Assembly: GCA_017607445.1 (NCBI GenBank) | Contig: JAEVHH010000001.1 | Coordinates: 868,001-932,000 of the forward strand | Reading direction: 5' to 3' | From: Histoplasma ohiense | Lineage: Eukaryota > Ascomycota > Eurotiomycetes > Onygenales > Ajellomycetaceae | Length of the DNA: 64,000 bases | Part shown: positions 32,946 to 42,321 of the stretch, in pieces | Numbering within the stretch: the first letter of the stretch is position 1 | Layout of the letters: each line of letters begins with the position of its first letter | The notes under the pieces: model-generated | The model's input: the letters and a program-made list of their open reading frames with translations, nothing else | Told to the model about the DNA's origin: nothing | Databases searched by the model: none | Made by a program: the position numbers and the translations under genes

Positions 32946-34149
32946 CTACTGGGCTTCAGGGCGTATCCTGTTCCTCACTCGCCATCCCCATATGGCCCAC
33001 CAACACCGCACCTCCAGCGCCGTCCCATCACTACCCTCCCAATCATCAAACCCGATCTCTTCGCCCTCCATCAAGACAGCCAACCCCGCCTTCTCCATCC
33101 GGTACCTAAATTCTTCAACTTGCGGCAAGTAAGCATCTCTCAATGGCATCTCAACTACTACCCTTGACCCGGCACCAGGGTATAGCCAGCGCTGGATTGT
33201 CTGCACAAGCCACTGCGGGTGATCAGGGGAGTACAGAGGGTCTGCAGCGAGAATAACATCGCATCGTTTGTCGCTATCTGGCTCAGGGCGCGCATCTGTT
33301 TCCAAAGACCAGTTCAGGACACCCGTCGACACACTCGCGCCCGTCTTTCGCAACAGCTCTTGATTTATTTCAACGTTGTGAGCTAGATTCGGTACGATGG
33401 AGTCCAGATCCGTGAGGCGGATGGAGGCCGCGGATCCCCAAAGGACAGCAAAGGAGAGTCCGACCAATCCCGTTCCAGAGCCCAGCTCGAGAGCGCGAAG
33501 GCGGCGGTCGATCTTAGATCTCGATGGGACGATTGAATGAGGTACTGTGAGGAAGGAATGGAGGCGTTTGGCGAGCAGGTAGGAAGAGACCCAAGTTTTC
33601 ATGCCCAAGTTATCAGATGTGAGGGAGGGTTCGTGGAGAGTTAGCTGAAAGTTTGTTTGCTGGGTCATGGGGATGGTGAAGACGCGGGAGATGGATGGCA
33701 TGGCTATCTTGTCAGTACAACATTAGCCAATACTCATTACTGCTTCACGGCAGAGCAACACATATTACCAGTCCTCCCTGAGCGTTCACAGAGGCGAGCG
33801 CTGGCGGCGTTCCAGATGGATTCACGGAGCTCGTCGGAGTCAATCCATGATAATGCGCTGGCGATGATGGACGTTAGGTACTGCGAAATTCCTGTTTGGA
33901 GGATCGTTAGTTGAGCGTTGCCATCGTTGTTGCCGAAGCTGCGTGGCTTAACAGCTAATCGTTCTAAAGCTTGCAGGATATCGGTTGCCGTTGGTTTTGT
34001 GTAAAGTTGTGGGAGGTCGAAGACTAAACAGGTACGCAACCAGGAACAATTAGTCACCAATTTCTGCAACTGCGAACACCAAATCCAAGATACCTACCAT
34101 GAAGCGGCATCTGTTGCTTCGAATCGCTGGGGAGTAACTGTTTGCTCAT
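32946..34149 (-). CDS. Methyltransferase-16 family protein (likely elongation-factor lysine methyltransferase)
   Basis: Class-I SAM methyltransferase of the fungal EFM2/EFM3-like group, which methylates lysines on elongation factors; the exact target is inferred only. Three exons: 34149-34098, 34023-33769 and 33703-32946, giving 354 aa with consistent phases. Motifs: LELGSGTGLVGLSFAV (SAM motif I), LTDLDSIVPNLAHNV (acidic ribose-binding Asp in motif II) and DVILAADPLYSPDH, equivalent to the DPLY/DVLY signature of this family. A short helical N-terminal domain (MPLHVFDLPQLYTKP...) precedes the catalytic core, as in Efm2-type proteins. No targeting signal; cytosolic. Confidence 0.85.
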
Positions 34150-35426
34150 TCTGCGGTGGTATATATAACTTGGCTAATCAAACAGATTATCTTGCACCAC
34201 TCTTGCCCAGAGACAACCTAGCGATTAGGGAATATTGAAAGAAAGTAATATTCCAGAGTATACTAGTATAAACAGGACAGCGCATACTGGTATTCCAACA
34301 TACTACTATCCAACACCCAAAAAAAAAAAAAAAAAAAAATTATAATAATAATAATAATAGTGTTGCCAAAAATAAATTGTGGTCCGTGCGTAGAAACCTT
34401 AACCTTATCGATAAGTTGGCGATCACCCGCTGTCAGAGTGCAGGAACAACATCAAAAAAAGCCCTGAGCGGCTATTAGGTCACTTGCCGCGACCTGAATG
34501 CTTCTCGATCGTATTTCGAGAGAAATGGGAATTACTGGCACCTGAGCGGACCCCTGAAAGGCCGGCAATCATGAATACAAGCATCGGCGGCTTTCATGAT
34601 CATGGTGAGGTTACAAATTTCAGGAACAAAAAAACGGCGACGATCGCTCTCTGAAGCAATTTGCAAGCCAGAACAACCACTGTATTTGGGCCATTGTCGC
34701 AACTTGCCTTTTTTTTTTAAAACTTGAACCTGTCTACGCCTTTTTAATTCCCTTCCATACCGTCTTGAAACAGTTCCACAAGGGGTGGCTCTCCGAACTC
34801 TTGAAAGATGGTCCTAGACATAACATCAAGCTCAGACAAGTCCTCAGATCGCACCAAGAACACTGTACGAAGTACGATCACATCTGTTCGTCATTTTCCT
34901 GAATCATCATCGATCCAAGGACTTTTACCAACTAGCCATACCTCCGCTATCACGCTGTCATCCTCAATCAGCACTGGTTCTAATGATCTAGCTCCCAGGG
35001 TTGAAATTGTTACAACTCCTGACACTAGGTCCCCGGCCACATGTGCTTGTCGTAAATGGGGGAATTTGAGATCCTATCATGACAGCCCGGACCTCAATAT
35101 TCCTCAATGACAATGGGCGTATCTAACATCTGTAGGATCCACACAAGAATGAAGAAGCGTGGTGGTTGGAAGCAAACAAAAACGGAGAAAAATAACTCCA
35201 TTTTGTCTTTGCCACTCAAATTGGAAGTCGGGCACCGCATTTCGCGGCAGACTATTATGACGGCGGGCTATGGTAAGGGTGCATAATTCGTAATTCGCCA
35301 AGGGGAATATTCTCAAAAAGGCAAGGGAACCCCATCAATTCTACCTCTGGGATTAGATGGAGAGAAGTCCATAAGTTATCGGTAGAGGCTGTGAAATAAA
35401 GTAGGAATATCAAATTGAGGATGTTT
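34150..35426. other. Intergenic region with poly-A/(TAA)n microsatellite
   Basis: 1.3 kb. An A-run followed by TAA repeats lies at 34319-34359. A plus-strand 100-codon frame at 34808-35110 is Ser/Thr-rich with no known domain; I regard it as doubtful. The rest is without recognisable signal. Confidence 0.45.
34319..34359. repeat. Poly-A plus (TAA)n microsatellite
   Basis: A run of about 21 A followed by TTATAATAATAATAATAATAG. Such A-run plus AT-rich tail can mark an old retrotransposed end, but no element body is recognisable beside it. Confidence 0.85.
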
Positions 35427-36289
35427 TCAACTCAATGTATCTTTAAAGCCCTGATAGGCCTGTTCGATTTCAAACGCCAGTTCCCTGGCCTGGTCCTCGC
35501 TCAGTTCTTCTGTCGCCCTCATTTGATTAAGGGCAATAAGCCACTGTATAATCTTCCCTCTGTTCTCGAAGTCCTGATCGGTTACTCTGTTCACAGATTG
35601 TATAATCTCAGAAAGCAGTGGATGCAGAGCATCTTTCGACACCATGTTCAGTTTCAGAGCATCTAGGAACGTAATGAAATTTTCCGTTGCCGCCAGAATC
35701 AGACTGCCTGATGTACTCGTGTTGGGATTGCTGGGTGCAGATGCAGCACTGTGAGACGCCTGCTCAACGGTGACAGGAACACCAATTCTTAGTCGCTCTG
35801 TTGCCCTGGGACACTCAAGCTACCGCGAAGTTAGTTTTCCCTCCACTAACCACGCAAGGAAATGTATGGAATTGTAATATCAGGGGGGGAAAAGCCAGAC
35901 CACATACCCCCCAGGTCCGCTTGAATGTATCTAAATCAACAAACTCTTTGGCAACGGTCTCATCGCTCAGGCTGGACTTGTACTGCTTCAATAGCCGTGC
36001 GCATGTTTCGGTATATTCAGACTCCGTAATTGCATCTTTAATGTAGGCTTTCTCCAGCCCATCCAGAGTCAGTATGATACTATATATCTCTGCTAAAGAT
36101 TCGTAGAGGTCTCTCTCTGCGGAGCTGGATGATAGCTTTACTTCCTGTTTCGATGCACCATACCGGTCAGAATGAGAACCAAGGTATGGATCAGAAACGT
36201 ACCTCATCCAGATTAATAGACGCCGATAGCGCTATATTGGGGGTATAACTGTATGGCGTAGGCGCATAAGACAACGGGCGTTGATACAT
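35427..36289 (-). CDS. VPS28: ESCRT-I subunit VPS28
   Basis: Component of ESCRT-I, which sorts ubiquitinated cargo into multivesicular endosomes and, in fungi, also takes part in pH signalling. Three exons: 36289-36203, 36144-35908 and 35819-35427, all in phase 0, giving 238 aa (typical). The N-terminal half (ERDLYESLAEIYSIILTLDGLEKAYI, then YTETCARLLKQYK) packs with Vps23/Vps37 in known structures. The C-terminal four-helix domain (FLDALKLNMVSKDALHPLLSEIIQSVNRV to IEQAYQGFK) binds ESCRT-II Vps36. A Ser/Asn/Thr linker joins them. The gene is divergent from NOC2 with a 247-bp shared upstream region. Confidence 0.96.
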
Positions 36290-36536
36290 GGTTGAATTGT
36301 CTATATTTGTGGATGTAGTTGTGATGGAAGGTTTGGTGTTGGATGAGGAAATTCTGCCGGATTAGCTAAGGATGGCCAGTGGTCCGTGCGACGTTTTGCG
36401 CCGAGAAAAAAAAATATTTTCCGATTCAGAGCGGAAGACAACACAACACAACAATTAGGTATATTCGTAATACTCGAATATCCACAGCGATCGATAAGAC
36501 CAATTACCTCGGTTTTCCCGTCCATTTTATTTAGCC
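36290..36536. promoter_or_regulatory. Short divergent promoter between VPS28 and NOC2
   Basis: 247 bp separate the two start codons. AACACAACACAACAATTAG lies near the centre. Both genes are housekeeping, so a bidirectional promoter is likely (inference). Confidence 0.55.
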
Positions 36537-38867
36537 ATGGTAGGTTCTGCGAGAAAGGCCACCAAGAAGTTTGAGAAGAAGCATCTCAGGGAGACTATCG
36601 AGCGCCGCAAGGAATTCGCAAAGGTCAAGCAACGACACCGTCTAAAAGAAAAGAGACGGCAGAATAAACAAGGAGATGGCGAATCAGATGATGAGAAGAC
36701 ACAGAAGAATGGTGATGGCCAGAAATCGGCAGCGGACGGTGTGGGAAATTCCTTTGCCGATATGAACGTGGATGACTTCTTCGCTGGTGGATTCGATGTA
36801 CCAGATATTACTCCCGGCAAGAGACAGAAATCTTCCAATAAAAAGGAAGTAGCGCCTAAAATCGGGAAGAGGAAACGCACTGAGGAGGTGGAAATACAAG
36901 AAGGAGATCAGGAATCACCTGCACTGAGCGATAACAAAGAGGATGATACCGCTTCAGAGGCCAGCGATGCAGGCGACATCGATGCACATATGGAACAGCT
37001 GGAGGCTCTGAAAGATAAAGATCCCGAATTCTACAAATACCTTAAGGAAAACGATGCGGAGTTACTAGAATTTGGGGACCATGGAGACCTCGCTGAAGTT
37101 GATGCACTCAGTGAACGTGAGGAAGAGGAAGACGACGCACTCCCCAAGAAGAAAAAGAAGACCAAGGCATCCAAAGCCACCGAAGACGGTGACGCGGTCA
37201 ATACGATTAATTTGTTGACGATTAAACAATGGCAGAAATCAATGATTGAGCAACATTCCATGAGGGCAACTCGACAAGTGGTCTTAGCTTTCAGATCAGC
37301 TGCGTTCATGAGTGAAGCGGATTCCAGAGAACGGAAATACACGATTTCAGACGCAGATGTTTACCACCAGGTGCTTCTCACGGCATTGGAATACGTCCCT
37401 AAGATTCTAAGCCACCACCTCCCTACCAAAGAGAGTGCCGGTGGGAAAATCAGAGTTTCGATGGATTCGAAAAAGTTCAAAACCTTGACCCCTCTAATCA
37501 AGTCCTACGCATCTTCCATCCATCATCTTCTTACAAATCTGTCCGACACAGCCGCATTAAAGTTGACCTTAGCATCATTTGAGCCAATGCTTCCCTATCT
37601 CCTCCCATTCAGAAAGCTCTTAAGAGTTATTCTCAAAACCGTCGTCGGCATCTGGTCGGATTCCGCTAGTACCGAAGCTACTAGAGTCACCGCTTTTCTG
37701 ATCGTCCGTCGCCTGATGGTGATTGGAGATGCTGGAATCCGCTCTGCAGTCCTGAAGGCAACGTACGAAGGGGTGGTTAAAGGCAGCCGAAATACAACCT
37801 CGCACACACTCCCCGGCGTAAACTTGATCAAAAACTCTGCAGCTGAGATTTGGGGGATCGACCAGAATATCTCGTATACCACCGGGTTTAATTTCATCAG
37901 ACAACTGGCCATGCATCTGAGAAGCAGCATAACGCAGCCTTCAAAGGACTCCTACAAGACTGTGTATAACTGGCAGTACATCCATTCTTTGGACTTCTGG
38001 TCCAGAGTTTTGTCGTCTCACTGCGACTCCGTTGTAGAAGCCACTGCGGGCAAAGCATCGCCCCTTCGACCGCTTATCTACCCCGTAGTCCAAATCACCC
38101 TCGGAGCGATGCGTCTGATCCCCACAGCACAATACTTCCCGTTACGTTTCCAGCTCACGAGATCCCTCCTCCGTATCTCTCTTACGACAGGAACCTACAT
38201 CCCACTCGGAGCCGCACTCGTTGAGGTCCTCAACTCCGCCGAAATGAGAAAACCTCCAAAATCCACCACCCTCCGGCCCCTCGATTTCGCTACAAGCATT
38301 CGTGCCCCCAAATCTTACCTACGAACCCGCGTCTACCAGGATGGAGTGGGTGCTGAAGTTGCAGAACTGCTCTCGGAATTCTTTATCCTATGGGCCAAAA
38401 ACATTGCCTTCCCCGAACTCTCGCTTCCTGTAATCGTCATGCTCAAGCGTTGGCTGAAAGAGATGTCCTCCCGCACGTCTGGAAACAAAAATACAAAAGT
38501 CAACCAGATGATCGTGCTAGTTGTGCAGAAGCTGGAGGCGAATAGTCGGTGGATTGAAGAGCGGCGGTCAAAAGTGACTTTTGCACCCAAGGATCGCGCG
38601 GAGGTTGAGGTGTTCTTGAAAGATGTGGAGTGGGAAACGACGCCGCTTGGCGCGTTTGTGAAGACGCAGAGGAAGCAGAAGGATGAGCGGGTAAGGTTGC
38701 TTGAGCAGAGTCGAAGGGATGATGAAAAGAAACGCGCGGAAAAGGGGGATGTGAAGATGGGGGATGACGATGGCGATAGTGATGGTGTATATAGCGAGGA
38801 GGTCGAGGAAGACGAAGAGGAGGATGGAATTGTGGATATGGATGGATCATCTGGTGATGAAGCGTGA
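36537..38867 (+). CDS. NOC2: Nucleolar complex protein 2 (60S ribosome biogenesis)
   Basis: Noc2 pairs with Noc1 then Noc3 to move pre-60S particles through nucleolus and nucleoplasm. A 776-aa single exon. The N-terminus is very basic (ATKKFEKKHLRETIERRKEFAKVKQRHRLKEK), then acidic patches and DMNVDDFFAGGFD. The conserved core has TGFNFIRQLAMHLRSSI, YNWQYIHSLDFWSRVLS, PLIYPVVQITLGAMRLIPTAQYFPLRF and TYIPLGAALVEVL, the last region being characteristic of the Noc2 family. It ends in an acidic tail (EEVEEDEEEDG). Nuclear/nucleolar location follows from the basic tracts. No intron. Confidence 0.96.
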   Translation: MVGSARKATKKFEKKHLRETIERRKEFAKVKQRHRLKEKRRQNKQGDGESDDEKTQKNGDGQKSAADGVGNSFADMNVDDFFAGGFDVPDITPGKRQKSSNKKEVAPKIGKRKRTEEVEIQEGDQESPALSDNKEDDTASEASDAGDIDAHMEQLEALKDKDPEFYKYLKENDAELLEFGDHGDLAEVDALSEREEEEDDALPKKKKKTKASKATEDGDAVNTINLLTIKQWQKSMIEQHSMRATRQVVLAFRSAAFMSEADSRERKYTISDADVYHQVLLTALEYVPKILSHHLPTKESAGGKIRVSMDSKKFKTLTPLIKSYASSIHHLLTNLSDTAALKLTLASFEPMLPYLLPFRKLLRVILKTVVGIWSDSASTEATRVTAFLIVRRLMVIGDAGIRSAVLKATYEGVVKGSRNTTSHTLPGVNLIKNSAAEIWGIDQNISYTTGFNFIRQLAMHLRSSITQPSKDSYKTVYNWQYIHSLDFWSRVLSSHCDSVVEATAGKASPLRPLIYPVVQITLGAMRLIPTAQYFPLRFQLTRSLLRISLTTGTYIPLGAALVEVLNSAEMRKPPKSTTLRPLDFATSIRAPKSYLRTRVYQDGVGAEVAELLSEFFILWAKNIAFPELSLPVIVMLKRWLKEMSSRTSGNKNTKVNQMIVLVVQKLEANSRWIEERRSKVTFAPKDRAEVEVFLKDVEWETTPLGAFVKTQRKQKDERVRLLEQSRRDDEKKRAEKGDVKMGDDDGDSDGVYSEEVEEDEEEDGIVDMDGSSGDEA

Positions 38868-39167
38868 GCGGGATAGATGGGCCCACTTGATGATTTTATA
38901 TTGTTGTTTAACGATAGTGGCAATGGCCTTTTGCAATTAAATTTTCGATCTCTATTGATGGGGATTTCACTATTCAGAAAGGAAAGGACCGCTTCAGTTC
39001 GAGAAATGCATATTCCCCTTTTAAAAATATTCAGGGTTTATCACGCAGCCTCATTTTCTCGCGCACGTCCTTGAAGCATTCACTACTATATACACCGACG
39101 TATCGAAGACAGCCCTCACCTCCAACAGCACCATCTAAATCCAGACCCCAGAGTCAGAAAAAAACCA
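38868..39167. other. Convergent 3' flanks of NOC2 and cnxABC
   Basis: 300 bp between two stop codons facing each other. It should contain both terminators; an AT-rich stretch at 38890-38960 fits. No gene recognised. Confidence 0.5.
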
Positions 39168-41885
39168 CTACCCCTCCCCGCTCCCATCCTCAACTTTGAC
39201 CCCCCACTCCCACCCCCCACTCTTGCCACCAGTCTTCCTCACCACTCTCGCCTCGCCCACCACCATCCCCTTATCCACCGCCTTGCACATATCATACACT
39301 GTCAACGCTGTCCCCATCACCGCAGTCATCGCCTCCATCTCTACGCCCGTCCGTCCATGACAAGATACCGTCGCGGTAATCACGACGCTGCCGTACGGGT
39401 GGGCGACGGAGGTTATCAACTCCTCTGTCGTCATCGCAGCAGCTGGCGCTGACCTGCTGCTGCTATTCATGGACAAAACCTCCCCGTCAGACATTGGATG
39501 TCCAGAGGCATCCTCCGGCGCGCATGCCTGAATATCAACCTCTACTCCCGTAATCCCCAGCCCTGGGTGAGCCAGCGGAATAAAATCTGCCGCCCGCTTC
39601 GCGGCCATGATCCCTGCAATGCGTGCGACGGAAAGCACGTCGCCTTTCTTCGTATAGCCCTCCGCCGTCGTGAGGAGGGAGTACGGTTTTGGATTGGAGA
39701 AGGTGACGCGGCACATGGCAGTGGCAACGCGGGTGGTCTCAGCTTTATGTGAGATGGAGGTCATGTGGACGGTTTGGGAAGAGGTGAGGTGCGGCAGGGA
39801 CGGGTCAGAGGCCACTGGGAGATCAGGGATGGAGGGTTTGGTGGACGAGTGGGCTTTTGGTACTTGTGTGGTTGGTGGTGGTGGTGGTGTGCCTGTGTTG
39901 TCAGAGCATTTCGTTGAAAAGGGGCGGAAATGCAGTCGTGCAAGGGAAGTGTTGTGGAGTAGATAGGTGGGAATCGCAGACCAAAGCGGACTCGAGCATG
40001 TTTTACCGAGATGCGCCTGGGTATTGCCCTTTAAGCGCGCGGTCCCTAGGGATTGTCTGGAAGTCTCACTGACTGCAATACCATGTTCATCTGAATAAGA
40101 AAGCGATCCATTAGCACTATCGGCTGATTCATGGATGACATAAAGTGGGAGCAACGCAAAGCCTGGTACAAGGCAGCGGACATATCTCCATTAAATCATA
40201 AGTAGAGTATGAAAATGGTATCGAGTAAGCCCCAAAAACATGTGCCAAACGCAATGCCGCCTCATCATAACACAATATCATATTATGCGATGGGCACTTG
40301 TTGTCCCAGTATTTCAAACCCAAAAGGACCTGTCAGGAAGAACCAAAAAAAAAAAGATGCCCGTAAACAAAGCAGGTATATATAAAAGCAAAACCTACCC
40401 ACCAATCAAAATCATAGGTCTATTCTTCATATTCTTCAACTCTCCCATGCCAGCATGTTTTGCCTTCTTCCGCTTGACAGCCATGCCAATGATATTGAGC
40501 AGCTCTCTTTCGCGCTCATTGACGAGGCCTCCATATTCGACCTGACCAGCCCTTCTGGCAGACTCCAACAGGCCGAGCGCTTTCATGGCTTCCTCATCGA
40601 TCGGTTGCCCATCGTTTTCCTTTCGAATCATGTCCCGCAACGATACCTCTGCATTCCCGAACAAACACACTTTGAGGTTTCCATCGCTGGTGATGCGCAA
40701 ACGATTACAAGTTCCGCAGAAGTTGTGCGTCATGCTTGTGATGAAACCCACACGTCCTTCGAATCCTGGCACACGATATGTCTTGCTCGTGTCATTCTTG
40801 TGATCAGCGACTTTCTCTAGGTTGGGGTATTTCTCCCGAATGATCGTAAGCATTTCCTTGTACGGTAGCATTTTCGCCTGGTTCCACTTATTCCCGTCGA
40901 ACGGCATGTACTCGATGAACCTGACTTCAAGTGGCTTCTCGCGTCCGAGCTCGACAAAGCGGAGAATCTCCCTATCATTCATCCCGCGCATAACCACGCA
41001 GTTAATCTTCAGTTTTATCCCCGCCCCTTGCTTATTCATTTCAAGGACACGGGCGATACTCTTCATCACAGCTTCGAGCCCATTACGCCGGGTCATGAGT
41101 TGAAACTGAAACGGGTCCAACGTGTCCAGACTTAGGTTGATACCCGTCAACCCAGCCTCTACCATGCTATCCAGTTTTCGATGCAGTGAAATACCATTAG
41201 TGGTCAAACACAATTCGCGTAGTCCATCACGACGTAGGCTCCCTATCTGTTGCATCATAGGTACGATATCCTTGCGGACGGTCGGTTCGCCACCGGTAAG
41301 GCGTATTTTAGTGACGCCTTGAGAGACGAAAATGGAGGACAAATAGACGATTTCCGGAGTTGTGAGGATCTTGACAGTTGGGGAAAGCTCAACTCCCTCC
41401 TCGGGCATGCAATAGAGACATCGCAGGTTGCAACGCTCCGTAACGCTGATGCGGAGGTAGTCGTGTTGCCTGTTGAAGGTGTCTGTCAGGAAGTCGGAGA
41501 AGGGTTTCGCGTGCTCCAACGCGGATGACCTCGAAGCGCGAGAGGCAGGAATCGAGTCAGGAATACATGGAAGTGGTGACGGCGATGGCGAGGGCAAAGG
41601 CGACGGTGAAGGTGATGGTGATGGTAGCGTATGAGCTGTCGGACTGTTCTGTATACCAAGGGCCGCTGCAGAACTCTGGAGCCGTCGTCGGCGCCGAAAA
41701 TGGGATACACAGCAGGGGGCGGAGAAGGGACAGCGCAAATTGGCTGACGAAGACAACAGCAGAGGAAAACGTCCCCGGAGTAGCTCAGCCATTGTGTTAT
41801 TGATTATATCCCCAATATCCGGCGCATTGTGGAAAGGCGTGCTGCGAGGATGCACGCAGCAGCTGCCGGTGAGGAGATGGTCCAT
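39168..41885 (-). CDS. cnxABC: Molybdenum cofactor biosynthesis protein cnxABC (MoaA + MoaC)
   Basis: Makes cyclic pyranopterin monophosphate from GTP, first stage of Moco synthesis, probably in mitochondria. The upstream module (41885-40395 if unspliced) is a radical-SAM MoaA: C152-x3-C156-x2-C159 in ERCNLRCLYCMPEEG, the C-terminal second-cluster motif NFCGTCNRLR...KVCLFG, and a Gly-Gly end (MILIGG) directly followed by TAG. The downstream module (from about 40162 to 39168) is MoaC: SHKAETTRVATA, KKGDVLSVARIAGIMAAKRA and EMEAMTAVMGTALTVYDMCKAVDKGM; it has no ATG of its own near its start. In Aspergillus nidulans cnxABC encodes both activities in one gene. Candidate joins: donor 40402 to acceptor 40163, or donor 40398 to acceptor 40057. 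An Arg-rich leader (from Met32, 41792) suits mitochondrial import. Confidence 0.9.
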
Positions 41886-42321
41886 GTTTATATCTGGGAT
41901 GCCTAGAGATGCGGGGATTAGTCAGGCAGCTCCGCGTCCAGCGACCCCACTCCACGTGACTGCTGCTGTGTATTTTTGCTGCGGGTTTAGATTGGTTCGT
42001 CCCATCTATATACCACCATGGCGCTGGTGGTGATCAAGCTCTTTTGCCAGTGGCCTAACAATTTCTGCTAGTAGTTCCCCTTATTCATAGTTGAGTGCAA
42101 GTAAGTTGTCTATATGCTGACCAACTAACTAACTCTCCCACTCTTGACATGACTACTCGGAAGTGATAGATGGTGGCACAGGTAGGCCGTAATAACCGGC
42201 TATGGGTCATGTTCGCTGCTCCGACCCACATAGCACATGAAATGGCGAAGACTGAGAGAAAGATGCTAGCCGGTGATTTATTTTGGCACACAATACTACT
42301 AACTTAGCAATTGCATCTGCA
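41886..42321. other. Intergenic: upstream region of cnxABC with dispersed repeat
   Basis: About 435 bp between the cnxABC start and the ABCF stop. Contains dispersed-repeat copy 3, 100 bp upstream of the cnxABC ATG, pointing in the direction of that gene. Confidence 0.5.
41986..42060 (-). repeat. Dispersed 75-100-bp repeat, copy 3
   Basis: Reverse complement reads TGTTAGGCCACTGGCAAAAG, then AGCTTGATCACCACCAGCGCC, ATGGTGGT and GGGACGAACCAATC, matching copies 1 and 2. ACCACC...GGTGGT can form a six-pair stem around AGCGCCAT. It lacks the CCCCCCAAC end seen in the other two. Confidence 0.8.

Noticed and set aside
34808..35110. Ser/Thr-rich 100-codon open frame
   Set aside because: No recognisable family, no splice partners and no promoter context; too weak to call.
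39498..39966. Plus-strand frames across MoaC
   Set aside because: Shadows of the conserved MoaC coding strand.
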